A stretch of 64,000 nucleotides of DNA from Coprococcus comes ATCC 27758 (GCF_025149785.1 NZ_CP102277.1:2418001-2482000), one strand, 5' to 3'. Counted from the stretch's first letter, positions 40,041 to 50,942 are shown. Notes: a model not told the origin generated them from the letters alone. Made by a program: numbers and translations.

Positions 40041-42488
40041 CTAGCTGTTTATCTCTCTGACTGTAAATTTTATTTCCTTTTTAGAAATACCGGCTTCCAC
40101 ATGGTCTCCACGTTTGATCTCACCATTCAAAAGTGCTTCCGCAAGTTTGTCTTCCAACTGGCTCTGTACTGCCCTTCTCAGCGGTCTTGCACCATACTTC
40201 TTGTCACTTCCGGTCTCAACGATATGCTTCTTCACAGAATCACGCACAACCAGTATAATTTCAAGCTGCTCTTTTGCTCTCTGCACAACTTCTTTACACA
40301 TCAGCCCTACGATCTTCTTCATATTGTCCTCATTCAGCGGATGGAATACGATGATCTCATCAATACGGTTCAGGAACTCTGGGCGGAATAACTGCTTTAC
40401 TTCGTCCATCACATTTGCTTTCATACGCTTGTAATCCGCCTTCTGGTCTTCCTGCTGGGTAAATCCAAGCTTCTTCGGTTCAATGATTGCCTTGGCACCT
40501 GCATTGGACGTCATAATGATAACCGTATTGCGGAAATCTACTTTTCTTCCCTGCGAATCCGTAATATGTCCGTCATCCAGTACCTGAAGTAAAATATTAA
40601 ACACATCCGGATGTGCTTTCTCAATCTCATCAAACAAAATGACAGAATATGGATTTCTGCGTACTTTTTCGCTGAGCTGTCCGCCATCCTCATGTCCCAC
40701 ATACCCCGGAGGCGATCCGATCATCTTGGATACACTGTGCTTCTCCATATATTCGGACATATCTACCCGGATCATATCCTCTTCATTGCCAAAGAGTGCT
40801 TCTGCAAGAGCTTTGGAAAGCTCCGTCTTTCCGACACCTGTAGGACCAAGGAATAAGAATGAACCAATCGGACGTGCCGGATCTTTCAATCCAACTCTTC
40901 CTCGTTTTACCGCTTTGGAAAGTGCCTGGATTGCCTCTTCCTGACCAATCACACGCTTCTCCAGTGTTTTATCCAGCTTTTTCAGGCGTTCGCTCTCAGA
41001 TTCATTCAGTCTTGTTACCGGGATTCGTGTCCACATGGAAATTACATCCGCAACATCTTCTTCAGTTACCGGAACTTTTTTCTTTTCATTCTTTTTATTG
41101 AAACGCTTTTTCGCCTGCTCTAATTTCTTTTCTGCTTCCTTCTGTTCTCTATGGAGCTCCGATGCTTTTTCAATATCTCCTGCTTTCAGCGCCGCTTCTT
41201 TTTCCTGCTCCAGCTTTCCACAGCGGATTTCTGTCCCAACAATATTCTCCGGCACTTTAAATCCACGAAGTTTTACTTTTGAACAGCTTTCATCCAACAC
41301 ATCAATTGCCTTATCCGGAAGGAAACGGTCATTGATATAACGGCATGACATATGTACTGCCGCTTTCAACGCATCCTCTTCGATCTCTACATCATGATGA
41401 GCCTCATATTTTTCTTTCAGACCTTCCAGGATCCGGATACACTCGTCTTCTGTCGGTTCTTCAACCGTAACCGGCTGGAATCTTCTTTCCAGAGCCGCAT
41501 CCTTCTCAATATACTTGCGGTATTCCGTAAGAGTTGTTGCACCGATCAGCTGCATCTCCCCTCTTGCCAGAGATGGTTTCAGAATATTGGATGCATCAAT
41601 CGCGCCCTCTGCACCACCGGCACCGATAATGGTATGAAGTTCATCTAAGAAAAGGATAATATTGCCCGCCGTCTTTACCTCACGGATCAGTTTTTTCATG
41701 CGCTCTTCAAATTCACCACGATACTTGGATCCTGCAATCATCCCCGGAAGATCCAGCACCATGATCCGCTTATCTTTCATGCTTTCCGGAACAATTCCTT
41801 CCGCGATCTGTCTTGCAAGTCCTTCCACGATTGCTGTCTTACCGACTCCCGGCTCTCCCACAAGGCACGGATTATTCTTGGTCCGTCTGCTCAGGATCTC
41901 CATGATACGTGCAATTTCTTTTTCACGTCCAATAACCGGATCCAGCTTTCCTTCTCTTGCTTCCTGTGTCAGATCCGTACTGTACTGGTCTATAATTCCG
42001 CCAACAGTTTCCCCATCCTTCTGATTTTCCATATACTCTTTCGGATCGATTCCCGCCGCAAGCAGAAGATCCTGAAAAAGTTTTTGAATATTTACATTCA
42101 GGGTCATCAACATACGGGTAGCCACACAATCTCCATCTTTGAGCATTGTAAGCAGAAGATGTTCGGTTCCGACTTTTTCAGATGCAAGCTGCACTGCCTC
42201 ATTCTGGCTTTCTTCCAGAATATATCGAAGTCTCGGACTGTACTCCAGATGCTTTCTTTCCTTCTTAGCTGCCTCAGGAGCAGATACAAGGATATCCATT
42301 GCTTTTTCCATCTGTTCTTCATCGACTTTATTCTTATCAAGCACCTGCCCTGCAACTCCGGTAAAAACCCTCTTAAGCCCGAAAAGAAGATGTTCTGTCC
42401 CAACATATGGATGCTTCAGTTCGGCTGCAATCTTCCGTGCCATATTCAGCGCTTCCTGCGCCTGCCTTGTATATTGCTTTTCTGCCAT
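40041..42488 (-). CDS. clpC: Clp protease ATP-binding subunit ClpC
   Basis: ClpC is an 815-residue HSP100 unfoldase that feeds ClpP. An N-terminal Clp_N double repeat (about 1-150) is followed by AAA-1 with GEPGVGKT (about 215), a middle region with a UVR-like coiled coil (about 420-470) and AAA-2 with GPTGVGKTE (about 548). The C-terminal D2-small domain follows. It lies 25 bases after a gntR-type regulator gene, which takes the place that ctsR-mcsAB occupies in Bacillus. Confidence 0.96.
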   Translation of the reverse strand: MAEKQYTRQAQEALNMARKIAAELKHPYVGTEHLLFGLKRVFTGVAGQVLDKNKVDEEQMEKAMDILVSAPEAAKKERKHLEYSPRLRYILEESQNEAVQLASEKVGTEHLLLTMLKDGDCVATRMLMTLNVNIQKLFQDLLLAAGIDPKEYMENQKDGETVGGIIDQYSTDLTQEAREGKLDPVIGREKEIARIMEILSRRTKNNPCLVGEPGVGKTAIVEGLARQIAEGIVPESMKDKRIMVLDLPGMIAGSKYRGEFEERMKKLIREVKTAGNIILFLDELHTIIGAGGAEGAIDASNILKPSLARGEMQLIGATTLTEYRKYIEKDAALERRFQPVTVEEPTEDECIRILEGLKEKYEAHHDVEIEEDALKAAVHMSCRYINDRFLPDKAIDVLDESCSKVKLRGFKVPENIVGTEIRCGKLEQEKEAALKAGDIEKASELHREQKEAEKKLEQAKKRFNKKNEKKKVPVTEEDVADVISMWTRIPVTRLNESESERLKKLDKTLEKRVIGQEEAIQALSKAVKRGRVGLKDPARPIGSFLFLGPTGVGKTELSKALAEALFGNEEDMIRVDMSEYMEKHSVSKMIGSPPGYVGHEDGGQLSEKVRRNPYSVILFDEIEKAHPDVFNILLQVLDDGHITDSQGRKVDFRNTVIIMTSNAGAKAIIEPKKLGFTQQEDQKADYKRMKANVMDEVKQLFRPEFLNRIDEIIVFHPLNEDNMKKIVGLMCKEVVQRAKEQLEIILVVRDSVKKHIVETGSDKKYGARPLRRAVQSQLEDKLAEALLNGEIKRGDHVEAGISKKEIKFTVREINS

Positions 42489-42513
42489 ATAATTTTAGTC
42501 TCCTTTTTTCAAT

Positions 42514-42888
42514 CTATCTCTGTTCATAATCTGCATAGATCTCGTCTACCAGTTCATGAACTTCTTCTTTCGTAATGTTTTTGCAACTTCCTTTTGCCAG
42601 AAGTACCCGAAGCTGCTCTTTCAGATCCTGCAAAGCTTCCAGCTTATCTTCATCAATACAGATCACCGCACCTCTTCGTCTGTCAAGCTGAAGAAAACCT
42701 TCCTGCCGCAGGACATTGTATGCCTTATTCACTGTATGCATATTGATTCCGATATTATCTGCCAGCTGTCTCACAGACGGCAAAGTATCTCCTTCATGAA
42801 TCGTCGAAGTGGCAATTCCCATAATGATCTGATTCCTGAGCTGTATATAAATCGCCTCATCACTGTTAAAATCAATTTCAATCAGCAT
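42514..42888 (-). CDS. GntR-family regulator upstream of clpC
   Basis: This 124-residue YtrA-like regulator starts at 42888 (MLIEIDFNSD), chosen for its GGAG site. The winged helix reads AIYIQLRNQIIMGIA and SVRQLADNIGINMHTVNKAYNVL, followed by a short helical tail. It is the first gene of a two-gene unit with clpC and may repress it. This is inferred from position; CtsR usually fills that role in other Firmicutes. Confidence 0.9.
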   Translation of the reverse strand: MLIEIDFNSDEAIYIQLRNQIIMGIATSTIHEGDTLPSVRQLADNIGINMHTVNKAYNVLRQEGFLQLDRRRGAVICIDEDKLEALQDLKEQLRVLLAKGSCKNITKEEVHELVDEIYADYEQR

Positions 42889-42936
42889 AAAACGCACTCC
42901 TTTTTCTATTGTACCGGCATCGCCATTGTTATATTT

Positions 42937-42965
42937 ATGTTAGCACAGACGACACTTTTTGTAAA
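42937..42965 (-). promoter_or_regulatory. Putative gntR-clpC promoter
   Basis: TTTACA, 17 bases and TAACAT on the minus strand, about 45 bases before the regulator start. Confidence 0.55.
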
Positions 42966-42981
42966 GGAAACAGTATGTAAA

Positions 42982-43019
42982 AAAGCACTACCTCTTCTTA
43001 CTCACACTTTTTGTGCTTT
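42982..43019 (-). terminator. Terminator of hcp
   Basis: AAAGCAC pairs with GTGCTTT across a long A/G-rich loop and is followed by TTTTTT on the minus strand. Confidence 0.65.
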
Positions 43020-43083
43020 CCGTTTCAGAAGTAATGCTTTTCATTTCTTATTTCCGATTTCTTTCTCTCACGTTCAAACCTCT

Positions 43084-44643
43084 TCAACCTAAAATTTTCT
43101 TCAGATCCTCATCTACTGTACTGATTGGGGTAATCTGATACTCTTGTACCAGGTAATTCAGAACATTCGGTGACACAAACGCCGGAAGCGTCGGACCCAG
43201 GTAAATATTTTTGATTCCGAGCGCCAGAAGTGTCAGCAGAATCGCAACCGCTTTCTGTTCATACCATGACAGGATCATAGACAGTGGAAGTTCATTTACC
43301 TCACACCCAAACGCTTCTGCAAGAGCAATTGCAACTTTAATCGCACTGTACGCATCATTACACTGTCCCATATCCAAAATTCTTGGAATCCCCTCAATTT
43401 CTCCGAGCCTCAGATCATTCAATCTGTATTTTCCACATGCCAGCGTCAGGATGATCGTATCCATCGGTGTATTTTTCGCAAATTCCGTATAGTAGCTCCG
43501 ACCTGGTGCTGCGCCATCACAGCCTCCGATCAGAAAGAAATGCCTGATTTTCCCCTGCTTTACCAAATCCACGATCTTTCCTGCATTTTCCAGAACTGCG
43601 TTGTGTGCAAATCCGGTCATCACAGTTGTTCCTCCATTAATCCCTGTCATCGGATGATCTTCCGGATATCCACCGCATTCCAATGCTTTTGCAATAACCG
43701 GCGTAAAATCTTTGTCCGCACCAATATGAACCATCTCCGGATAAGACACCACCGAAGTTGTAAACACCCGGTCTGCATAGCTCTGTCTGACCGGCATCAG
43801 ACAATTTGTCGTAAATAAAATTGGCGCAGGAATATTATGGAACTCAAATTGCTGACTCTGCCAGGCCGTTCCGAAATTGCCTTTCAAATGCGGATATTCC
43901 TTTAATTTTGGATATCCGTGTGCCGGAAGCATTTCACTGTGCGTATAAATATTGATGCCTTTATCTTTGGTCTGCTCCAGAAGCAGCTTCATATCATGCA
44001 GATCATGACCACTGACTACAATAAACGGTCCCTTTTCTATCGTAAGTGGAACTTCTGTCGGAATTGGATCTCCATAACTTTCCGTGTTTGCTTTATCCAG
44101 AAGTTCCATGCAGCGCAGGTTGATTTTACCGGTTTCTATGACTACCGGAAGCAGTTCTTCCATCCCTTTTTCTTCTCCCAGAATCCTCATTCCCTTATAA
44201 AAGAAATTCATAATCTCCGCATCCACATATCCCAGTACCCATGCATGATAAGCATATGCTGCAGTCCCTCGTAAGCCAAACAAGATCAATGACTTTAACG
44301 AACGGATATCTTCCGGTGCCTCCCAGATCTTCTGTACATTATAAGCATCTTTTCCTGGTTTTCTGTTTTCTGCTTCTTCTCTGATCTCATCTGACAGTTT
44401 TTTCACTGTATCACTGTTGAAATTTACATTTGTAATCGTGGTAAACAGACCTTTTAACATCAGTTCATCCGAAGATCTGCTTCTTTCATTTTCTGCAACT
44501 GCCCTTGCCAGCCGGATCAGTTCACCAGTCAGTTCATCTTGAAGATTTGCTGTATCCGACTTTTTCCCACATACACCTGTATGTCCTTCGCAGCCCGTGT
44601 TATGAGCGGTCTGCTGGCATTGAAAACAAAACATTTCCTCCAT
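43084..44643 (-). CDS. hcp: Hydroxylamine reductase / hybrid cluster protein
   Basis: Hcp carries a hybrid Fe-S-O cluster and a cubane cluster and detoxifies nitric oxide or hydroxylamine in anaerobes. The start at 44643 (MEEMFCFQCQQT) is preferred because GGAGG lies 8 bases upstream; it gives 519 residues. The N-terminal cysteines follow the pattern of the anaerobe class (CFQCQQTAHNTGC...GVC). Hybrid-cluster ligands are seen in TTNCLMP, GGCDGA and LACGKYR. It is a single-gene unit. Confidence 0.96.
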   Translation of the reverse strand: MEEMFCFQCQQTAHNTGCEGHTGVCGKKSDTANLQDELTGELIRLARAVAENERSRSSDELMLKGLFTTITNVNFNSDTVKKLSDEIREEAENRKPGKDAYNVQKIWEAPEDIRSLKSLILFGLRGTAAYAYHAWVLGYVDAEIMNFFYKGMRILGEEKGMEELLPVVIETGKINLRCMELLDKANTESYGDPIPTEVPLTIEKGPFIVVSGHDLHDMKLLLEQTKDKGINIYTHSEMLPAHGYPKLKEYPHLKGNFGTAWQSQQFEFHNIPAPILFTTNCLMPVRQSYADRVFTTSVVSYPEMVHIGADKDFTPVIAKALECGGYPEDHPMTGINGGTTVMTGFAHNAVLENAGKIVDLVKQGKIRHFFLIGGCDGAAPGRSYYTEFAKNTPMDTIILTLACGKYRLNDLRLGEIEGIPRILDMGQCNDAYSAIKVAIALAEAFGCEVNELPLSMILSWYEQKAVAILLTLLALGIKNIYLGPTLPAFVSPNVLNYLVQEYQITPISTVDEDLKKILG

Positions 44644-44765
44644 TTCTTTTTCCTCCATGTTTTTTTAATAGCATGTCAAAATATAGAAAATCTATACCGG
44701 CAGAACATTTTTCTTTATTATTCAAATAATATTTTTCAAACATCCAGACTATGGTTCGCAAACTA

Positions 44766-44808
44766 AAAAAGGATGGCCCACAGACTTTCATCTGCAAGCT
44801 ATCCTTTT
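44766..44808 (-). terminator. Terminator of glmM
   Basis: AAAAGGATGGCCCACAGA pairs (with G-U pairs) with TCTGCAAGCTATCCTTTT and is followed by TTTTTAG on the minus strand. Confidence 0.8.
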
Positions 44809-44832
44809 CTGCACGATTCTATTTCAGATTTT

Positions 44833-46179
44833 TTATTCTACGATGAGTCCTTCTTTTTCAATCACATCGATTACCTGAGTCACATACTTTTCGCAAAGCT
44901 CGTCCGTCGCCGCTTCAACCATGACACGGATTACCGGTTCCGTTCCACTTTCACGGACAAGGATTCTTCCGTCATCTCCAAGTGCTTCTGCAACTGCATC
45001 GACTGCTTTGACCACTTCCGGATTCTCCCTTGCTGTCTTCTTATCTGCCACACGCACATTTTTCAGAAGCTGTGGATAGATCTTCACTTCTTCTGTCAGC
45101 TGTCCGAGGGACTGTTTGGTCTCCATGATAACTTCCATCAGCATCAGAGAAGTCAGAATACCATCTCCTGTCGTTGCATGCTTACTGAAAATAATATGTC
45201 CGGACTGTTCACCGCCCAGCATGAATCCATTCTTGATCATGTTCTCATAGACATATTTGTCGCCGACCTGTGTCTTTTCGTACTTCATGCCAATCTTGTC
45301 GCATGCTTTATAAAGTCCAAGATTCGACATGATAGTAGTAACGATGGTATCGTCTTTTAACTGACCATGTTCTTTCATATATTTGCCACACACATAAAGG
45401 ATCAGATCCCCGTCAACAACATTTCCATTCTCATCAACAGCGATGCAGCGGTCCGCATCTCCATCGTATGCAAATCCGACATCCAGACCATTTTCTTTTA
45501 CATATTCCTGAAGCACGTTAATATGTGTAGAGCCGCAATTTGTGTTGATATTGGTTCCATCCGGCTCATTATTGATCACATAAGTTTTTGCTCCAAGTGC
45601 ATCAAATACGCTTTTAGCAATACTTGAAGAACTTCCGTTGGAACAATCCAGTCCGACTTTCACCTCTTTAAAAGAACGGGTTGCCAGACTGATCAAATGT
45701 CCGATATAACGGTTTCTTCCTGCTGCATAATCTACGGTTCTTCCGATCGCCTCTTTTTTAGCAAGCGGAATTTCTCCGGATTCCCCATCAATATAAGCTT
45801 CCACTTTGGCTTCTACTTCTGCTTCCAGCTTCTGACCTTTACTGTTGATCACTTTGATTCCATTATCATAGTACGGGTTATGGCTTGCAGAAATCATGAT
45901 TCCGCAGTCAAAATCTTCGGTTCTTACCACGTAAGACACGCTTGGAGTTGTCGTCACATGAAGAAGATATGCATCTGCTCCTGACGCAGTAAGTCCTGCC
46001 GCCAGTGCATATTCAAACATATAGCTGCTTCTTCTGGTATCTTTACCGATCACGATTCTTGCCTTGTGTTCCTGTCCGTAATACCAGCCAAGATAACGTC
46101 CTACCTTAAACGCATGCTCTACCGTCAGTACTACATTGGCTTCTCCACGGAATCCATCTGTTCCGAAATATTTACCCAT
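44833..46179 (-). CDS. glmM: Phosphoglucosamine mutase
   Basis: GlmM converts glucosamine-6-phosphate to glucosamine-1-phosphate for UDP-GlcNAc and peptidoglycan synthesis. The 448-residue protein has the phosphoserine loop MISASHNPYYDNGIK (about residue 100), the metal loop DGDADRC, the sugar loop GGEQSGHI and the phosphate loop RESGTEPVIRVM. A GGAGGAGAG site precedes the ATG. It follows trpS by 34 bases on the same strand. Confidence 0.97.
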   Translation of the reverse strand: MGKYFGTDGFRGEANVVLTVEHAFKVGRYLGWYYGQEHKARIVIGKDTRRSSYMFEYALAAGLTASGADAYLLHVTTTPSVSYVVRTEDFDCGIMISASHNPYYDNGIKVINSKGQKLEAEVEAKVEAYIDGESGEIPLAKKEAIGRTVDYAAGRNRYIGHLISLATRSFKEVKVGLDCSNGSSSSIAKSVFDALGAKTYVINNEPDGTNINTNCGSTHINVLQEYVKENGLDVGFAYDGDADRCIAVDENGNVVDGDLILYVCGKYMKEHGQLKDDTIVTTIMSNLGLYKACDKIGMKYEKTQVGDKYVYENMIKNGFMLGGEQSGHIIFSKHATTGDGILTSLMLMEVIMETKQSLGQLTEEVKIYPQLLKNVRVADKKTARENPEVVKAVDAVAEALGDDGRILVRESGTEPVIRVMVEAATDELCEKYVTQVIDVIEKEGLIVE

Positions 46180-46213
46180 AATTATTATCTCTCCTCCGGC
46201 TTAAAGCCTTTCT

Positions 46214-47299
46214 TTATTCTGCAAATCTTGCTGTCTGTTCCCGGATCAACTGCTGATCTTCAAAATAGTTGATCTTCATCGCATCTTTTACTTCTTTTAA
46301 AGTCTGTGCTGCCACTTTTTCAGCTTCAATACTTCCTTTATGAAGGATCTCGTAGATCTCCGGAATCTTCTTCTCCAGTTCTTTTCTTCTTGCACGGATC
46401 GGTGCAAGCTCTTCCTGCATAACCGCATTCAGGAACTTCTTAACCTTAACGTCACCAAGTCCACCACGTCTGTAATGATCCTTCAATTCATCCAGATTCT
46501 TATAATCCGGCAGATATTTTTCAAAATGTTCATCTGTACAGAATGCATCCAGATAAGTGAAAACGGAATTTCCTTCTACCTGTCCCGGATCAGATACCTT
46601 CAAATGATTCGGATCTGTATACATTCCCATGATCTTCTGTCTTACTTCTTCCTCGGAATCAGACAGATAAATACAGTTACCAAGGGATTTACTCATCTTT
46701 GCTTTTCCATCCGTTCCAGGAAGACGGCAACAGCTTTCGTTCTCCGGAATCAGCGCTTTCGGCATAACCAATGCTTCTCCATATACACTGTTGAATTTGT
46801 GTACGATCTCACGGCACTGTTCGATCATCGGAAGCTGATCCTCACCTACCGGTACAGTCGTTGCCTTAAACGCTGTGATATCTGCTGCCTGGCTGATCGG
46901 ATAAGTAAAGAATCCTACCGGAATACTTGCTTCAAAATTACGCATCTGGATCTCCGATTTAACCGTTGGGTTTCTCTGAAGACGGGATACCGTAACCAGA
47001 TTCATATAATAAAAAGAAAGTTCTGTCAGTTCCGGTACCTGTGACTGGATGAAAATCGTGGATTTCTCCGGATCCAGTCCGCATGACAGATAATCCAGTG
47101 CAACCTCAATAATATTCTGACGTACCTTTTCCGGGTTATCTGCATTATCAGTCAGTGCCTGTGCATCTGCGATCATGATAAAGATCTTGTCATATTCTCC
47201 GGAATTCTGCAGTTCTACTCTTCGCTTTAAGGATCCAACATAATGTCCGACATGAAGCCGTCCGGTTGGTCTGTCACCTGTTAAAATAATTTTCTCCAT
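46214..47299 (-). CDS. trpS: Tryptophanyl-tRNA synthetase
   Basis: TrpRS charges tRNA-Trp. The 361-residue class I enzyme has the HIGH-type motif [14 protein letters not shown] and the KMSKS loop KAMSKSLG. It is longer than the classic 330-residue form by small inserts. GAGAGG precedes the start. It lies between mscL and glmM on the same strand with short gaps. No T-box is visible in the 42 bases ahead of it. Confidence 0.96.
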   Translation of the reverse strand: MEKIILTGDRPTGRLHVGHYVGSLKRRVELQNSGEYDKIFIMIADAQALTDNADNPEKVRQNIIEVALDYLSCGLDPEKSTIFIQSQVPELTELSFYYMNLVTVSRLQRNPTVKSEIQMRNFEASIPVGFFTYPISQAADITAFKATTVPVGEDQLPMIEQCREIVHKFNSVYGEALVMPKALIPENESCCRLPGTDGKAKMSKSLGNCIYLSDSEEEVRQKIMGMYTDPNHLKVSDPGQVEGNSVFTYLDAFCTDEHFEKYLPDYKNLDELKDHYRRGGLGDVKVKKFLNAVMQEELAPIRARRKELEKKIPEIYEILHKGSIEAEKVAAQTLKEVKDAMKINYFEDQQLIREQTARFAE

Positions 47300-47341
47300 T
47301 GTTTTTATGTTCCTCTCTGTCGTATTATTCCTGTCTTTTCT

Positions 47342-47806
47342 TTATTCTTCTTTGTCCGTATCCTCAGCCGGAAGCTCAGATGTACAGTATGCACATCTGG
47401 TTGCCGCGATCGGGATTTCTGACATGCAGTACGGGCAGATCTTCGTAGCCGGTGCTGCCGGTGCTTCTTCCTCCTTCTTAAGCAGCTTTTCTGTTCTTGA
47501 AGCAAGATTGTTCATCACTTTTACAAAACAAAAAATAACAAGTGCCATCAGAAGAAAGTTGATCACCGCTGTAATAAAATTGCCATATTTGATCGTGTCA
47601 TTCTCACCAGATCCGATCCGGATCACCCAGTTGGAAAAATTGACCCCACCAGTCAGAAGACTGATCACCGGCATGATCATATCATTTACAAGAGAATTCA
47701 CAATCGACTGGAATGCACCACCAATAATAACGCCGACTGCAAGATCCATTACATTTCCCCTTGCAATAAACTCTTTGAATTCTGCAATAAATCCTTTTTT
47801 AGCCAT
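47342..47806 (-). CDS. mscL: Large-conductance mechanosensitive channel with C-terminal zinc ribbon
   Basis: MscL is a pentameric channel that opens on membrane tension to release solutes in hypo-osmotic shock. The start at 47806 ([13 protein letters not shown]) gives 154 residues. TM1 contains [16 protein letters not shown], and TM2 lies near 75-97. After the usual C-terminal helix it carries a zinc-ribbon-like tail [18 protein letters not shown] that classical MscL lacks. The gene lies between a metal-efflux-like permease and trpS. Confidence 0.95.
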   Translation of the reverse strand: MAKKGFIAEFKEFIARGNVMDLAVGVIIGGAFQSIVNSLVNDMIMPVISLLTGGVNFSNWVIRIGSGENDTIKYGNFITAVINFLLMALVIFCFVKVMNNLASRTEKLLKKEEEAPAAPATKICPYCMSEIPIAATRCAYCTSELPAEDTDKEE

Positions 47807-47862
47807 CTCAAATCCACTTCTTTCGTTCCTTTTAGGCTTCTGCGGCATATAAGGATATTGTA

Positions 47863-48726
47863 CTACATTCCAAACAGGATTTCCACTATAATTCCACACA
47901 CTACACTGATTCCGTAAAGTGTTGTGACGATCATCACATTCTTCTTCCAACTATGGTTCGTCTTAAAAAGCACGATCAGTCCGATTCCGGCACATGACAA
48001 AAGTCCGGCAAACATACTGCCGACATTTAAGACTCCCTCAAGATAAAATTTCGTAATTGTAATAGAAGCTGCACAGTTCGGAATCAGGCCGACAAGACCA
48101 GCCAGAAAAATTCCGGCAATTGGATAATGCGTCACCACGTTCATGACCTCTTCCATTCCAATCCACTCCACAACTGCATTTAACGCAAAAGAAATTACAT
48201 ATATAAATACCAGAATCTGTACCGAATGGATGAGTGCTGATTTTACAATACTTCCTTCTTCACAGTGACAGTGGTCATGCTCACAGATATCATGAATGTG
48301 CAGCCCTCTCTGGTATCCTTTGCCTAGCACCCGCACTCCGATATCAACCAGAATCCCTGCAACAATACCAACGATGATCTTTCCGATTAAAATTGCCATG
48401 ATCTTACGGACATCCGCCTGCTCTGAGATCAGGATCGGAAGCATCTCATCTGATGTAGACAGAAAAACAGCGATCATCGTTCCAACTGTGATGACTCCGC
48501 CGGAATACAGATTTGCTGCTGCTGCCGAAAATCCGCACTGCGGAACAACGCCCAGGATCCCACCGATCACAGGTCCTTTTTTCCCTGCTCCAAGAAGCAT
48601 CCGCACCGTCTTCTGACCGGCTTTATTCTCCAGATATTCCATCGCAAGGTATGTCAGAAAAAGGAAAGGTATCAGTTTCACAGTGTCAATTGTTGTATCT
48701 TTTAGTATATCTATAAACAGTTCCAT
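47863..48726 (-). CDS. Polytopic permease, putative arsenic/manganese efflux family
   Basis: This 287-residue membrane protein has about eight to ten helices in two similar halves, each with a GxxP(Q/N)C motif: [13 protein letters not shown] and [15 protein letters not shown] central hydrophilic loop is His/Cys-rich ([16 protein letters not shown]), strongly suggesting metal binding. The family is usually annotated as putative manganese or arsenic transporter; the true substrate is uncertain. It lies upstream of mscL and downstream of a Zn/Cd ATPase cluster. Confidence 0.82.
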   Translation of the reverse strand: MELFIDILKDTTIDTVKLIPFLFLTYLAMEYLENKAGQKTVRMLLGAGKKGPVIGGILGVVPQCGFSAAAANLYSGGVITVGTMIAVFLSTSDEMLPILISEQADVRKIMAILIGKIIVGIVAGILVDIGVRVLGKGYQRGLHIHDICEHDHCHCEEGSIVKSALIHSVQILVFIYVISFALNAVVEWIGMEEVMNVVTHYPIAGIFLAGLVGLIPNCAASITITKFYLEGVLNVGSMFAGLLSCAGIGLIVLFKTNHSWKKNVMIVTTLYGISVVCGIIVEILFGM

Positions 48727-48835
48727 CTTGTATCTCCCTTCTTGGTTTCACTATTCTAATCCGTTTTGTCATTTTACACTGTCGCTGACAAAAAAGCAAG
48801 TAGAATAAATTAGTGTGGCAAAGCAACAGAAATAA

Positions 48836-48963
48836 TGTGCCTCGGCACATTCTCGCGCCGAGCGCGGTCGCTTGCGACATTCTTCATCTTCGTGCGAGTG
48901 CGCATCTCCGGCACGCAGTGCCTTTTATTTCATAGGAAGTTCCTTTGGAATTTCCTATGAAAC
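48836..48963. repeat. GC-rich palindromic intergenic sequence
   Basis: This non-coding stretch between the permease and the P-type ATPase holds GTGCCTCGGCAC, a GC-rich segment with several short palindromes, and a perfect 11-bp hairpin TTTCATAGGAA/TTCCTATGAAA (48929-48963). It is more GC-rich than its surroundings at its left side. It looks like a dispersed palindromic repeat, but no second copy is present in the window. Confidence 0.5.
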
Positions 48964-48967
48964 AAAA

Positions 48968-49001
48968 AAGAATTATCCCCATCACGTTAAGGATAATTCT
49001 T
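48968..49001 (-). terminator. Terminator of the P-type ATPase gene
   Basis: AAGAATTATCC pairs with GGATAATTCTT and is followed on the minus strand by TTTTTTG. Confidence 0.9.
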
Positions 49002-49028
49002 TCTTGTTTTACATTATGCTTTTGACAT

Positions 49029-50909
49029 CTATTTTACTTTCAGTGTTCTCATAGAGTTCAGGATTGCGATTACGGATACTCCTACATCGGCAAAGACGGC
49101 TTCCCACATATTGGCCATGCCGAGGGCTCCCAGGATGAGGACCAGAACTTTGACACCGAGGGCAAAGACGATATTCTGATGTACGATCTGGAGAGTTTTT
49201 CCTGCAATTCTCATAATGGAGGATATCTTAAGGATATTATCATCCATCAGAACAACATCTGCGGCTTCGATTGCAGCATCGGATCCCATGCTTCCCATTG
49301 CGATTCCGATATCAGCTCTGGAGAGTACCGGTGCATCATTGATACCATCACCAACAAAACCAAGCTTTTCTTTCTCACCGAGTTCTCCGAGAAGTGCTTC
49401 AACCTTATCTACCTTATCCCCCGGAAGGAGATCTGTGTAGACTTCATCGATTCCAAGGCTTTCTGCTACTGCTTCACCGACATCTTTTCTGTCACCGGTA
49501 AGCATAACTGTCTTTTTGACACCGCTTTGTTTGAGCTGCGCGATCGCACGTTTGGCTTCCGGTTTGACCGTATCAGAAATTACAATGGTCCCGAGGAATT
49601 CTTTTTCAGCCGCCAGATATACGACCGTACCAGGGACTGTGCATGACTCATATTCCACGCCTTTTTCTTCCATCAGCTTTGCATTTCCGGCATAGACAAC
49701 TCTTCCGTCGATCTTTGCCTTGATTCCGTGTCCGGCGATTTCTTCAGCCTGTTCCACCCTGTCCATGGACAACTCACCAAGCTCCGCTTCTTCGTACGCT
49801 TTCTTGAGTGCTGCTGAGATTGGATGATCGGAATAGCCTTCCGCAAGGGCTGCCACTTCAAGAAGTCCTTCTTTTTCCCATCCGTTCGGAATAACTTCTG
49901 ATACAACGAATTCACCTTTTGTCAGTGTACCAGTCTTATCAAATACAATCGTTTTCATCTCAGAGAGTGCTTCCAGATAATTGCTTCCCTTTACCAGAAC
50001 GCCTTGTTTGGATGCTGCTCCGATTCCTCCAAAAAAACCAAGTGGAACAGAGATCACCAGTGCACATGGGCAGGAGATTACAAGGAAAATACATGCTCTC
50101 TGAATCCATTCTGCAAATCCACCGCCAAGAATGATTGGTGGAAGGAATGCAAGTACAACTGCCGCACAAACCACGATCGGCGTATAGTATTTTGCAAACT
50201 TTGTAATGAAGTTCTCTACATGTGCCTTTTTGCTGCTGGCATTTTCAACCAGTTCCAGAATCTTCGCAACTGTAGAATCATCAAACTCTTTCGTTGTGCG
50301 CACCTTAAGAAGTCCGCTTCCATTTACACAACCGCTGATAATCTCGGAACCTTCTGTTACTTCTCGCGGAACCGACTCTCCGGTCAGTGCAGAAGTATCT
50401 ACAAAGGATGTTCCCGATACAACCACACCATCGAGAGGAACTCTCTCTCCTGCTTTGATGACGATCTCTGTACCAATCTCTACATCATCCGGATCAACCT
50501 GTTTGAGCTTTCCGTCTTCTTCAATATTCGCATATTCCGGACAGATATCCATCATTGCACTGATTGACTGGCGGGAACGGTTGACTGCATAACTCTGGAA
50601 TAACTCCCCGATCTGATAGAACAACATAACCGCTACCGCTTCCGAATATTCCTTTACTCCAAGTGCACCAAACGTTGCTATACACATCAGAAAGTTCTCA
50701 TCAAATACCTGACCATGACTGATATTGCGCACAGCCCGGTAAATGATGTCCCATCCCACGATCAGATAAGGTATCATAAATAACAAAAACTGCACCGGAA
50801 TTTCGGACTGAAATTCCAGTTTTCCCATATGTTCCAGTACAAAAAGAGGAACATAAATAACTGCCGCTGCGATAATACGGTACAGCATTATTTTCTGTTT
50901 TTTCATCAT
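49029..50909 (-). CDS. Heavy-metal-translocating P-type ATPase (Zn/Cd/Pb type)
   Basis: This is a 626-residue P1B-type export ATPase. The membrane metal site is SCPCAL, the phosphorylation site DKTGTLT, the HP motif SDHPIS and the hinge GDGINDAPVL. The last helix contains FADVGVSVIAILNS, the Asp/Gly pattern of Zn/Cd/Pb exporters rather than copper exporters. It has no N-terminal HMA domain; that domain is encoded separately by the gene just upstream. A GGGGAGAGG site precedes the start. Confidence 0.94.
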   Translation of the reverse strand: MMKKQKIMLYRIIAAAVIYVPLFVLEHMGKLEFQSEIPVQFLLFMIPYLIVGWDIIYRAVRNISHGQVFDENFLMCIATFGALGVKEYSEAVAVMLFYQIGELFQSYAVNRSRQSISAMMDICPEYANIEEDGKLKQVDPDDVEIGTEIVIKAGERVPLDGVVVSGTSFVDTSALTGESVPREVTEGSEIISGCVNGSGLLKVRTTKEFDDSTVAKILELVENASSKKAHVENFITKFAKYYTPIVVCAAVVLAFLPPIILGGGFAEWIQRACIFLVISCPCALVISVPLGFFGGIGAASKQGVLVKGSNYLEALSEMKTIVFDKTGTLTKGEFVVSEVIPNGWEKEGLLEVAALAEGYSDHPISAALKKAYEEAELGELSMDRVEQAEEIAGHGIKAKIDGRVVYAGNAKLMEEKGVEYESCTVPGTVVYLAAEKEFLGTIVISDTVKPEAKRAIAQLKQSGVKKTVMLTGDRKDVGEAVAESLGIDEVYTDLLPGDKVDKVEALLGELGEKEKLGFVGDGINDAPVLSRADIGIAMGSMGSDAAIEAADVVLMDDNILKISSIMRIAGKTLQIVHQNIVFALGVKVLVLILGALGMANMWEAVFADVGVSVIAILNSMRTLKVK

Positions 50910-50942
50910 AGAAGCCTCTCCCCTTTCATACCTTTTCCGGTT

